Source: an uncultured Bacteroidales bacterium
Lineage (GTDB): Bacteria > Bacteroidota > Bacteroidia > Bacteroidales > UBA932
Length of the DNA: 64,000 nt
NCBI GenBank assembly: GCA_900319375.1
Contig: ONOI01000001.1
Location: forward strand, 62,001-126,000
Direction: 5' to 3'
Notes under the pieces: generated by a model
Told to the model about the DNA's origin: nothing
Databases searched by the model: none
The model's input: only the letters and a program-made list of their open reading frames with translations
Position numbers and translations under genes: made by a program
Part shown: positions 1 to 6,949 of the stretch, piece by piece
How positions within the stretch are numbered: the first letter of the stretch is position 1
How the letters are laid out: each line of letters begins with the position of its first letter

Positions 1-810
1 GCCCACCACATGATAATAGCGGCCGACCTCCGGGACCACCCCGCTCTTACACCAGCGCCAGCTTTTGCCCATGGCGTCGGTCGTGTTCGGAAGGAAGGTT
101 ATCTCACGCCCGCGGGAGGGGTCGGTAACGAGAAAGCCCGTCCCGCCCTGCTCCATAGACGAGAACATCTTGATCTCACCTACATCGCCCGGCTCGTCGC
201 CAAGCATGAACAACACTTCGAGAGAGTGTCCGTCTGCCAGCGCATCCTGAAAGGTCTTGTTGCTGTTGTATTCAAACTTATAGAAACCGTCTGTAAGGGT
301 TCCGCCGAGGCTGCTGAAGAAACGAGCCGCAATACGGCCTGCGTCCTCGTTGTAATAGGTCATCATATTGACCCCGGCCTTAGTATCTATCCAGTAAGAA
401 TTCGGGGAAACGTCGCGCGCCGTTCCGTCTGACTGGAACTCAAAATCCAGCAGCAGTCCGGTCTTGACCTTTACGTCTATACTGCTTGTAAGGCTGCGGT
501 CCTTGTCGGACATAATCGTCACAGTTACCGTCTCGTCCGCCCCTCGGTTAAGACAAGACTTCAGGACAAGAGTACTGTCTGTAGACTCTTTTTCCTCAAG
601 CAACTCGCTGCTCAGGGAATAGGCCCATCCGTAGTTGGAGTTTACCTTAACAGTAATAAGGGAGCCGGGCTCCATTACTGTTTTAACGTCGGCCTTGGCC
701 GAGAGGTAAGGAGTCTCCTCGACGGGGACAACGGGCTCCGGTTCCGGTCCTGGTTCCGGATTACACGCTACAATGAGCGCCAGTGCTATAAAAATGTGGT
801 GAATTCTCAT
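1..810 (-). CDS. LamG-like lipoprotein, 3' end cut by window edge
   Basis: The reading frame starts at the ATG complementary to 808-810 and runs open to the first base, so the C-terminal part is missing. The N-terminus (MRIHHIFIALALIVAC) is a lipoprotein signal peptide with lipobox IVAC, followed by a Pro/Glu-rich linker (NPEPGPEPEPVVPVEE). An Ig/BACON-like segment follows, then from about residue 120 a concanavalin A-like (LamG) domain with the phrases LLDFEFQSDGTA and GRYYHVVG. In Bacteroidota such N-terminal LamG lipoproteins often continue into a metallophosphoesterase or another enzyme, which cannot be checked here. It probably sits at the cell surface or on the periplasmic face of the outer membrane. 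It is divergent from the next gene with only 41 nt between starts. Confidence 0.75.
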   Translation of the reverse strand, partial: MRIHHIFIALALIVACNPEPGPEPEPVVPVEETPYLSAKADVKTVMEPGSLITVKVNSNYGWAYSLSSELLEEKESTDSTLVLKSCLNRGADETVTVTIMSDKDRSLTSSIDVKVKTGLLLDFEFQSDGTARDVSPNSYWIDTKAGVNMMTYYNEDAGRIAARFFSSLGGTLTDGFYKFEYNSNKTFQDALADGHSLEVLFMLGDEPGDVGEIKMFSSMEQGGTGFLVTDPSRGREITFLPNTTDAMGKSWRWCKSGVVPEVGRYYHVVG

Positions 811-851
811 ATCAACTGTAAAGTTACCACTATTTTTATAACTTTGCCCAT
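811..851. promoter_or_regulatory. divergent promoter region
   Basis: This 41-nt gap separates two divergent lipoprotein genes. Rightward, TAACTTTG at 839-846 matches the Bacteroidota -7 element TAnnTTTG and ends only 6 nt before the ATG at 852, implying a nearly leaderless transcript. Leftward, TAACTTTA at 826-819 is a one-mismatch -7 box in front of the gene starting at 810. No clear -33 TTTG is seen for either. Confidence 0.4.
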
Positions 852-2183
852 ATGAAACGCATCGCCACACTTATCGTCGCCGCGCTGACTCTGTTCGCCT
901 GCGGAAATGATCCCTCCTACAAGGGAGGAGTACCCAAGGATGGGACCGATCCCGAAGAAGGTCAGGAAGCCATCACCGAAGAAGTAAAAGTACCGGAAGA
1001 GTACGCAAACTATACCCGTGTAGCCCTTAAGAGCAGCATCACCAAAGTCCAGCCTATGACCGGTATAGTGATGTGGGCCCCGTACAAGTCAGACGATATT
1101 TCCCTGGAGTATTCCTATATGCAGTACAACGACATCTGCAAGGAAAAGGATATCTACGATTGGACTGTCCTTGACAATCTGCTCGAAGGGATAGCCAGCC
1201 GCGGCCACCAAGCCGTGATACGATTCCACTACACCTATGTGGGTAAAAAGTGCACTGTCCCTGACTACATCAAAGAATGGCCCGGTTACGAGGAAACGGT
1301 CGGCAAGCCAGAAGGCAGGAAGACCTACTTCCCCGACTGGCGCTGCGACGAACTGAAGCGTTTCCACATCGAATTCCATAAAGCTCTGGCTAAACGCTAC
1401 GACAAAGATCCCCGCCTCGCCTTCCTTGAGACGGGCTTTGGACTTTGGGCAGAGTACCACATCTACGACGGACCTTTCAAGATGGGTCAGACCTTCCCGG
1501 ACAAGGACTTCCAGGCTGAGTTTATGCGCGGAATGTCGGAATGGTTCAAGGAAACTACCTGGAGCATCTCGATCGATGCAGCCGACAACACCTACGGCCC
1601 GTTCCAGAAGTATCCCGACCTTCTGGATCTGCGCTTCGGCAACTTCGACGACTCCTTTATGTGTCAGGACCACGACGGCTACAACTACCGCAGCTGGCTC
1701 TTCTTCGGCGAAACGCGTTATAAGAGAGCTCCCCTCGGCGGCGAGTTCAGCTATTACTCCGACTTTGACCAGGAACACTGCCTGGACGAGGGCGGAATGT
1801 ATAACCGCAAGTTCGAAGACGAGGTTGCAAAGTTCCACATGACCTTCATCATCGGAGCCGATCAGCCGGGATATCAGAGCTGGAGCCGCATACGCGAAGC
1901 CTCGCTCTCGATGGGATATAAATTCCGCATCAGGGACTTCCGGGTAAAAGACGGAAAAGCCGCTCTTCTGGTTGCGAATGTTGGAGTAGCTCCCATCTAT
2001 CGCGACGCATGGATCGCAGTAGACGGAACCCGGTCAGACTGCAACCTTGCCCAGCTGATGCCGGGCAACGAAATCTGGGTTGAAGTCAGCGCAAACGGAA
2101 TCGGCCCGAAGAGCGTCCCTACGGTCGAGTGTGATCATCTCGTCACAGGCCAGCGAATCTGCTTCGAAGCCGATATAAATTAA
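852..2183 (+). CDS. DUF4832-type TIM-barrel lipoprotein, putative glycoside hydrolase-like
   Basis: 443 residues. The signal peptide MKRIATLIVAALTLFAC carries a lipobox with Cys17, then an acidic linker. Residues about 50-340 look like a (beta/alpha)8 glycosidase fold, with phrases such as GIVMWAPYKSDD, AVIRFHYTYVG and FLETGFGLWAEYHIYDG, whose Glu residues could be catalytic. Residues about 345-440 (GYKFRIRDFRV, LLVANVGVAPIYRD) resemble the C-terminal DUF4832 beta domain. These proteins are secreted carbohydrate-active-looking enzymes without a firmly assigned activity. Its stop codon overlaps that of the convergent aroD-aroA gene (2180-2183), leaving no room for a terminator. Family assignment is from remembered motifs, so the substrate stays open. 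Confidence 0.65.
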   Translation: MKRIATLIVAALTLFACGNDPSYKGGVPKDGTDPEEGQEAITEEVKVPEEYANYTRVALKSSITKVQPMTGIVMWAPYKSDDISLEYSYMQYNDICKEKDIYDWTVLDNLLEGIASRGHQAVIRFHYTYVGKKCTVPDYIKEWPGYEETVGKPEGRKTYFPDWRCDELKRFHIEFHKALAKRYDKDPRLAFLETGFGLWAEYHIYDGPFKMGQTFPDKDFQAEFMRGMSEWFKETTWSISIDAADNTYGPFQKYPDLLDLRFGNFDDSFMCQDHDGYNYRSWLFFGETRYKRAPLGGEFSYYSDFDQEHCLDEGGMYNRKFEDEVAKFHMTFIIGADQPGYQSWSRIREASLSMGYKFRIRDFRVKDGKAALLVANVGVAPIYRDAWIAVDGTRSDCNLAQLMPGNEIWVEVSANGIGPKSVPTVECDHLVTGQRICFEADIN

Positions 2184-4180
2184 AAGTTTTCGAAGAATTC
2201 AGGGAAGGATTTCGTCACACATTCCCTGTCGTCTATCTCAATCGGACTGTCAGCCGCGATCGAGGCGATGCGAAGGACCATCGCCATACGGTGGTCGTGG
2301 TGCGATGAGTATCGTCCGCCCTTAAGCAGCCTTCCGTTAAGGAGGCGAGAAGAGAGCGTCTCGCCCTCAACCGAGAGGATATCGCCTTCGATCCAGGCGC
2401 GAACGCCCATCTGAGTGAGCATTTCAACTATAGCTGCAGCACGGTCTGTCTCCTTGCCGCGAAGGCGTCCTACTCCCGCGATGGTAGAAGTACCGGCGCA
2501 GAATGCCGCCAGCAGACTCACTATCGGGATGATGTCCGGGGCCTGGCAGAGGTCGAAATCGAACGCCACGAGCGGTCCCTTCTTGACGCTTACCACCTCT
2601 TCGTCATAAGCAACTGCCGCCCCAGCCTCAACGAGCACGTCGAGGATAGAAATATCGGCCTGGAGTGACGAAGTATCGAGTCCGGCCAACTCTACGCTGC
2701 CGAAAAGCGCTCCTCCAACGAGGAAATTGGCCGCCGCGCTCCAATCCCCTTCGAGGGTAATATCTGCCGCCTTGTAACTCTGTCCGCCCTCAATGGTAAA
2801 ATTGATTCCCGTACAATAGGTCCAATCCTGCTGCTCGAGCATCTCGGCGTTGCCCTCGAGCTGAGCCCCGGCCTTGATTCCGAACTTTCGCAACACATCA
2901 AGAGTAATGAACATGTATGGGATAGATTTCGGTTCGCCTACGTAGACTTTCGAGTCCTTGGGGTTCAGCGGCAGAGCCATCAAGACGCCCGAAACGAGCT
3001 GTGAGCCCGGCTTTCCGGGAAGATCGGCCGTGCCCGCGATCATCTCGCCCTTGACCGCGAGAGGGACGAATATCTCACGTCCGGGGCGGGCGGTCTCATT
3101 GCGCAGGATCACCCCGAACGCCGCCATAATGTCCGACGCGCTCGCCAGCGGCCGGCCGAGCAGGGTCCCACGGCCCTCGATAACCGCCGGGCAGCCGTTG
3201 ATTTGGGCCAGGATAGGAATCATCAGGCGTGCGAGGATGCCCGATTCGCCGGCGTTGATCTTCTCGATCGCGAGCTTTTCTTTGATCGGGCCAAGGCCCT
3301 CAATGGTCAGCGTGCTGCCTTTGCGGGTGACTTTCGCTCCGAGCGTGCGCGCTACCTTCACTGCTGATTCAGAGTCGTCGCAAGGTGTATAGTTCCTCAG
3401 GTAGGACGTTCCCTCTGCGAGCGCCGCGGCGATGATAGCCCTCTGGGCGAAGCTTTTCGAACTGGGGACTGAAAAATCGCCGCGATACAGGCCAAGGAAC
3501 TCGCCATAGACCTTTTCGTGCATCTCAGTGAAGGGAATCTGGCCCTCTGCCGCCGGTTCATCGTAAGCCGCATAGGTAAAGGGGGCTCCGTTTCGAAGGC
3601 AGTCTATTCGTGTCTGAGCGCCGGCCTGCCCCATCGCAAAGGCGATAAGGCGAGTGCGGGGATAGTCCTGGCCTTCGGGGGCCGCCGCCGTATAAAGTGA
3701 CAAAATTCTGTCACTATCATTTTTTTCGGTCGCCGTCGTGACTATTTTAGCCACATCCGCCCCATATCGGAAGCAGCGTGCCGCGGCCTGCTGGAGGAAT
3801 TCGAGATCAGGAGTCTTTTCGAAGTCATGGAAAGAGCGGATGAGCTCCGTTCCCGTCTTGCGGCAGAGCTTCTGGAAATACTTACTGATATTGACGGGGG
3901 CGGTAAGGTCTACGTCTACATAGCGCGCTCCCGCCTCAACGGCCTGACCCATCAGCCTCAGGGCTTTCTCCCACTCTATATTAAACTCTCTGAGGGTAGG
4001 CTGTTTATCCACCCTATAGGTTGCGATAAGGGGCTTTTCACAGCTCCCGAAAAGTTCTTTTATTTCTTCTTCGCTGAGTTCGTTTTTATCAAGGCGTATC
4101 TCAGCCATCTCTACGAACGGATCGTCCAGGATGGAGAGAATCTCAGCGTATGTTTTGTTGTGGATTGTAGTACAGATCAT
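2180..4180 (-). CDS. aroD-aroA: bifunctional 3-dehydroquinate dehydratase / EPSP synthase (AroD-AroA fusion)
   Basis: A single 666-residue frame joins two shikimate enzymes. Residues 1 to about 228 are a type I 3-dehydroquinate dehydratase: substrate-binding EIR at 27-29, catalytic His118 in SFHDF, Schiff-base Lys145 in DVAKIVTTA, and the FAMGQAGAQTR loop. Residues about 233-666 are 5-enolpyruvylshikimate-3-phosphate synthase: GDFSVPSSKSFAQRA (Lys242), NAGESGILARL, RGKETDRA and DHRMAMVL. The two steps are not consecutive in the pathway, because shikimate dehydrogenase and kinase act between them. The gene follows aroB with an ATGA start-stop overlap at 4177-4180, so translation is probably coupled. 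The linker is in frame with no stop or shift, so this looks like a real fusion. Confidence 0.93.
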   Translation of the reverse strand: MICTTIHNKTYAEILSILDDPFVEMAEIRLDKNELSEEEIKELFGSCEKPLIATYRVDKQPTLREFNIEWEKALRLMGQAVEAGARYVDVDLTAPVNISKYFQKLCRKTGTELIRSFHDFEKTPDLEFLQQAAARCFRYGADVAKIVTTATEKNDSDRILSLYTAAAPEGQDYPRTRLIAFAMGQAGAQTRIDCLRNGAPFTYAAYDEPAAEGQIPFTEMHEKVYGEFLGLYRGDFSVPSSKSFAQRAIIAAALAEGTSYLRNYTPCDDSESAVKVARTLGAKVTRKGSTLTIEGLGPIKEKLAIEKINAGESGILARLMIPILAQINGCPAVIEGRGTLLGRPLASASDIMAAFGVILRNETARPGREIFVPLAVKGEMIAGTADLPGKPGSQLVSGVLMALPLNPKDSKVYVGEPKSIPYMFITLDVLRKFGIKAGAQLEGNAEMLEQQDWTYCTGINFTIEGGQSYKAADITLEGDWSAAANFLVGGALFGSVELAGLDTSSLQADISILDVLVEAGAAVAYDEEVVSVKKGPLVAFDFDLCQAPDIIPIVSLLAAFCAGTSTIAGVGRLRGKETDRAAAIVEMLTQMGVRAWIEGDILSVEGETLSSRLLNGRLLKGGRYSSHHDHRMAMVLRIASIAADSPIEIDDRECVTKSFPEFFENF

Positions 4181-5208
4181 CCTTCTATCTTCAGATCTTT
4201 GATACGGCTTTTCTTAAGGACAGGCTTTCCGATAGCCTTGAGGTAGACGAAGTCGAGCTTGTCGCCGTCTACCTTCTTGTCGTTCTGTATTACGGGGAAC
4301 AGTTCCTCGACCTTGGTCGGAAGCTGGGTAGGCAGGCCGCAGGATTCGAGGTCCGCGGAAATCTTTGCGGCAAGTCCCGGCTCCGCGATGCCCGCTATTT
4401 CCGAGAGGCGCGCGGCGATGACGATTCCGATCGCAACCGCTTCGCCGTGGGAGTAATTAGCCACCGTGATTTCGTTGCCCTTAGTGATGGATGTTCCGGC
4501 GCTCTGCCACCACTCTATTGCATGGCCGTAGGTGTGGCCAAGGTTCAGCAGATGGCGTTTGTCGCGGTCGAAGAGGTCCTTCTTTACGGCCTTCTCTTTG
4601 TATTTTGCCGCAGCCTGCGAGAGCTCGAGAATCTGGGGCAGGGCGGCGTCTACCGCCTCTTTAGTGTAACCCGCGCCCTGGACAAGGGAGAAGATTCTTA
4701 TGGCTTTGTCGTAGAGTTCAGGATCGAAAAGCAGGAAGGTCTTGATTAACTCGGCCGATCCGGATTTCAGCTCGCGCGCGGGAAGCGTTTTGAGCGGCTC
4801 CGCGAAGATATGGACCTTCTGCGGGAGGGTTATAGTTCCGATCGCGTTCTTCACCCCGTCGAGGTTGGCGCCGGTCTTTCCGCCTATCGCCGCGTCGACC
4901 TGGGCCAGAAGGGTTGTAGGAACATTCTCTACCGCTATTCCCCTCTTGTACAGGGCGCCGGCGAGCCCGACTACATCCGTCACGACTCCGCCTCCGACCG
5001 CCACCAGCGTCGCGCTCTTGGGCGCTCCGCTTTGCAGCAGCCAACTGCATATCGCCTGAACGGTCGCGAGGCTCTTGTCGCCTTCCGTCGCGACTATCCC
5101 CATCTTGTCCTTCACCTCGCAGTATCCGTCTTTCTGCCACTTCGCCGCGAGCGAAGCCGCGAATTCCTCCACCGCGAAATCGTAAACTATGTATGCCTGC
5201 TTTTTCAT
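4177..5208 (-). CDS. aroB: 3-dehydroquinate synthase
   Basis: 343 residues from the chosen ATG at 5208. An upstream in-frame ATG at 5220 exists, but AGGAG at 5215-5211 lies just before 5208, and MKKQAYIVYDF is the better N-terminus. The enzyme makes 3-dehydroquinate from DAHP using NAD+ and a divalent metal. Visible motifs are GGGVVTDVVGLAGALYKRG (nucleotide binding), TTLLAQVDAAIGGKTG, LNLGHTYGHAIEW (metal-ligand His) and NYSHGEAVAIG. It is the first gene of an aroB-aroDA operon, overlapping the next gene by 4 nt. A palindrome lies directly upstream of the ribosome-binding site and would be in the leader of a transcript starting further upstream. Confidence 0.95.
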   Translation of the reverse strand: MKKQAYIVYDFAVEEFAASLAAKWQKDGYCEVKDKMGIVATEGDKSLATVQAICSWLLQSGAPKSATLVAVGGGVVTDVVGLAGALYKRGIAVENVPTTLLAQVDAAIGGKTGANLDGVKNAIGTITLPQKVHIFAEPLKTLPARELKSGSAELIKTFLLFDPELYDKAIRIFSLVQGAGYTKEAVDAALPQILELSQAAAKYKEKAVKKDLFDRDKRHLLNLGHTYGHAIEWWQSAGTSITKGNEITVANYSHGEAVAIGIVIAARLSEIAGIAEPGLAAKISADLESCGLPTQLPTKVEELFPVIQNDKKVDGDKLDFVYLKAIGKPVLKKSRIKDLKIEG

Positions 5209-5218
5209 ATCTCCTGTC

Positions 5219-5239
5219 ATCCCCGACCCGATCGGGGAT
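5219..5239. repeat. REP-like palindrome
   Basis: The perfect inverted repeat ATCCCCGA-CCCGA-TCGGGGAT has 8-bp arms at 5219-5226 and 5232-5239 and a 5-nt loop. It overlaps the alternative aroB start and ends 4 nt before the AGGAG that serves the chosen start. There is no T-tract, so it is not a good intrinsic terminator. It resembles small dispersed palindromes found between genes in many bacteria, but no second copy was recognised in this window. Confidence 0.5.
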
Positions 5240-5261
5240 CTTCGCGAAAATAGCCATAAAA

Positions 5262-5292
5262 TTTGAATAATCGCGATTTTGCCTTACCTTTG
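5262..5292 (+). promoter_or_regulatory. promoter of tRNA-Leu
   Basis: TTTG at 5262-5265 and TACCTTTG at 5285-5292 are separated by 19 nt, an exact match to the Bacteroidota housekeeping promoter (-33 TTTG, -7 TAnnTTTG). The expected start is near 5298, leaving a precursor leader of about 30 nt before the tRNA. Confidence 0.75.
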
Positions 5293-5328
5293 CCCTCGGT
5301 CTCGCGCTTCACGGCGCCGACCCTACCA

Positions 5329-5413
5329 GCCCGAATGGCGGAATTGGTAGACGCGCTGGACTCAAAATCCAGTGTCCCTTAAAGACGTGCCGGTTCGATC
5401 CCGGCTTTGGGCA
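5329..5413 (+). tRNA. tRNA-Leu (anticodon CAA)
   Basis: An 85-nt class II cloverleaf. The acceptor stem GCCCGAA (5329-5335) pairs with TTTGGGC (5406-5412) through one G-U pair. The D arm contains TTGGTAGAC, and the anticodon loop CTCAAAA gives CAA at 5363-5365, reading UUG. A long variable arm follows (TGTCCCTTAAAGACG), then a T arm with GGTTCGATCC. The discriminator is A5413 and CCA is not encoded. It has its own promoter and a strong terminator, so it is a single-gene transcript. Confidence 0.95.
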
Positions 5414-5452
5414 CAAGAAAAGCATCGCTTCGCGGCGATGCTTTTCTTGTGC
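5411..5452 (+). terminator. strong intrinsic terminator after tRNA-Leu
   Basis: A perfect 18-bp inverted repeat (5411-5428 and 5435-5452) closes a 6-nt TTCGCG loop. The descending arm contains CTTTTCTTGT in place of a separate T-run. The left arm starts inside the tRNA acceptor (G5411-C5412), so the terminator hairpin and the tRNA acceptor stem share bases. Confidence 0.7.
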
Positions 5453-5515
5453 CGTCGAAGTTGGTGATGGTTGTGATGTGGCCGAGGGTACTCGCGTAAT
5501 CAAAGAAACAAACCG

Positions 5516-5590
5516 TTACTCCTCAGTAGCCCGCTGAATCGCCTCGTGGAACACCTCCCACAGCGCAGGGTCCTTTCGCAGGGCATCGAC
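5516..5590 (-). pseudogene. 3'-terminal remnant of a GHL10-type glycosidase gene
   Basis: Read leftward from 5590 the sequence encodes VDALRKDPALWEVFHEAIQ then RATEE and a TAA at 5516-5518. This matches the C-terminus of the GHL10-type protein encoded at 12439-13701 (VDALGKDPALWEVFHEAI). Upstream of the VDA codons the similarity stops and there is no start or domain body, so this is a stranded gene end of about 24 codons. It lies between the tRNA-Leu terminator and purA. It probably keeps the original stop codon of the ancestral gene, while the intact copy reads into a different tail. Confidence 0.7.
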
Positions 5591-5591
5591 C
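5537..5591. repeat. left copy of a 55-bp imperfect direct repeat
   Basis: By hand alignment 49 of 55 positions equal 12472-12526 in the same orientation (AATCGC...TCGACC). The two copies bracket the purA-purF-purC-purB-pyrG block. This copy is the remnant gene end described at 5516-5590. Confidence 0.7.
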
Positions 5592-5662
5592 AGCCAACTC
5601 CTTAAATAGGAATTGACAACTCACGATAGTCACCGATTCCTTTGCTCCCGCGTAGGAATCGT

Positions 5663-6943
5663 CTAACGCATTACGGTCGCGTCGCGATCCGGGCCAAGGG
5701 ACACAATGCTCACCTTGCAGTGCGTCTCCGCCTCAATGAAATCTATATAACGACGGAAGGCTTCCGGGAAGTCTTCGTAGCGGGTCAAGCCGCTTAGGGA
5801 CGTCTTCCATCCGGGGAATTCCTTGTAGATGGGCGTTGCGTCCTTGCCTCCGTCGTACGGGAAACAATCCACGGTATACTTACCCACCTTGTAAGCCACG
5901 GCTACCTTGACGGTGTCGAAACTGTCCATCACATCCGCCTTCATCATGATGAGGTCCGTGACGCCGTTCATCATCACGGCATATTTGAGTGCGACCATAT
6001 CCAGCCAACCGGTACGACGGGGACGTCCGGTGGTGGCGCCGTATTCGTGGCCAATCTCGCGAAGGCGGTCACCGTCGGCGTCGAATAGTTCAGTCGGGAA
6101 AGGACCGTTGCCCACACGGGTGCAATAAGCCTTGAAAATACCGTAAACCTTACCTATACGTGAGGGGGCTATTCCCAGACCCGTGCAGACCCCTGCAGAA
6201 AGGGTATTTGAAGAAGTGACGTAAGGATATGTTCCGAAATCGATGTCAAGAAGCGACCCCTGTGCGCCCTCGGCGAGGATGGGTGTGCCATTATCGAGAG
6301 CCTTATTCACATACACTTCGCTGTCGATGAAGCGGAAGCGTTTCATCTGGACCACCGCCTCGAACCATTTCTTTTCATATTCGTCGAAATTGAACGGAAG
6401 TTCGAACGGGGGGTACTGCCCGAGCAACATCTGATGCCTCTGCTTGCGCTCCTCGTACAGGGCTTTGAAGTTGTCCTGTAGGATATCTCCCACGCGAAGG
6501 CCATATCTGCCGGTTTTGTCGGCATAAGTAGGACCTATGCCCTTTAGGGTGGAACCAATCTTGGTCTTGCCCATGGCACTTTCGCTGGCAGCGTCCAGAG
6601 CGACGTGTGTGGGCATGATGAGATGTGCGCGTTTGGAAATAACAAGCCTGCCGTCGATATTCACGCCGCGTTTCTCAATCTTCGCAATCTCATCCATGAG
6701 GATGACCGGGTCGATTACGACATTGTTGCCGATGACGTTAAGCGTCCCATCACGGAAAATACCCGAAGGCACCGTGTGAAGCACGAAACTGTCTCCGCCG
6801 AAAACGAGGGAATGGCCGGCATTGGGTCCGCCTTGGAAGCGCGCTACCATCTTATAGGAAGGAGTGAGCACATCCACTATTTTGCCTTTTCCCTCATCTC
6901 CCCACTGGAGTCCGAGAACTACGTCTAATTTCTTTTGTTCCAT
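5663..6943 (-). CDS. purA: adenylosuccinate synthase
   Basis: 426 residues, the usual length. It joins IMP and aspartate using GTP, the first committed step from IMP to AMP. Visible motifs are GLQWGDEGKGKIVD (P-loop-like, with catalytic Asp), NAGHSLVFG (catalytic His region), KIGSTLKGIGPTYADK, EGAQGSLLDIDFGTYPYVT, and GATTGRPRRTGWLD near the IMP site. It lies 6 nt downstream of purF on the same strand, so the two are probably one transcript. Past its stop there is only a weak hairpin before the remnant gene end. Product confidence is very high. Confidence 0.97.
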   Translation of the reverse strand: MEQKKLDVVLGLQWGDEGKGKIVDVLTPSYKMVARFQGGPNAGHSLVFGGDSFVLHTVPSGIFRDGTLNVIGNNVVIDPVILMDEIAKIEKRGVNIDGRLVISKRAHLIMPTHVALDAASESAMGKTKIGSTLKGIGPTYADKTGRYGLRVGDILQDNFKALYEERKQRHQMLLGQYPPFELPFNFDEYEKKWFEAVVQMKRFRFIDSEVYVNKALDNGTPILAEGAQGSLLDIDFGTYPYVTSSNTLSAGVCTGLGIAPSRIGKVYGIFKAYCTRVGNGPFPTELFDADGDRLREIGHEYGATTGRPRRTGWLDMVALKYAVMMNGVTDLIMMKADVMDSFDTVKVAVAYKVGKYTVDCFPYDGGKDATPIYKEFPGWKTSLSGLTRYEDFPEAFRRYIDFIEAETHCKVSIVSLGPDRDATVMR

Positions 6944-6949
6944 TCTTAT

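Noticed and set aside
10..432. A 140-codon plus-strand frame at the window start
   Set aside because: It lies antisense to the partial LamG-type lipoprotein, whose reading frame has a signal peptide and domain motifs.
2180..4180. AroD-AroA as two genes joined by a sequencing error
   Set aside because: The junction is in frame with a smooth linker and both domains are complete, so no error needs to be assumed.
5329..5413. tRNA-Leu as attachment site of an integrated element
   Set aside because: No integrase and no second copy of the tRNA 3' end were found. The repeats around the pur/pyr block derive from a different gene.
5635..5660. Hairpin GATTCC...GGAATC as terminator of purA
   Set aside because: Only a 6-bp stem with a 14-nt loop and no T-run on the purA strand.
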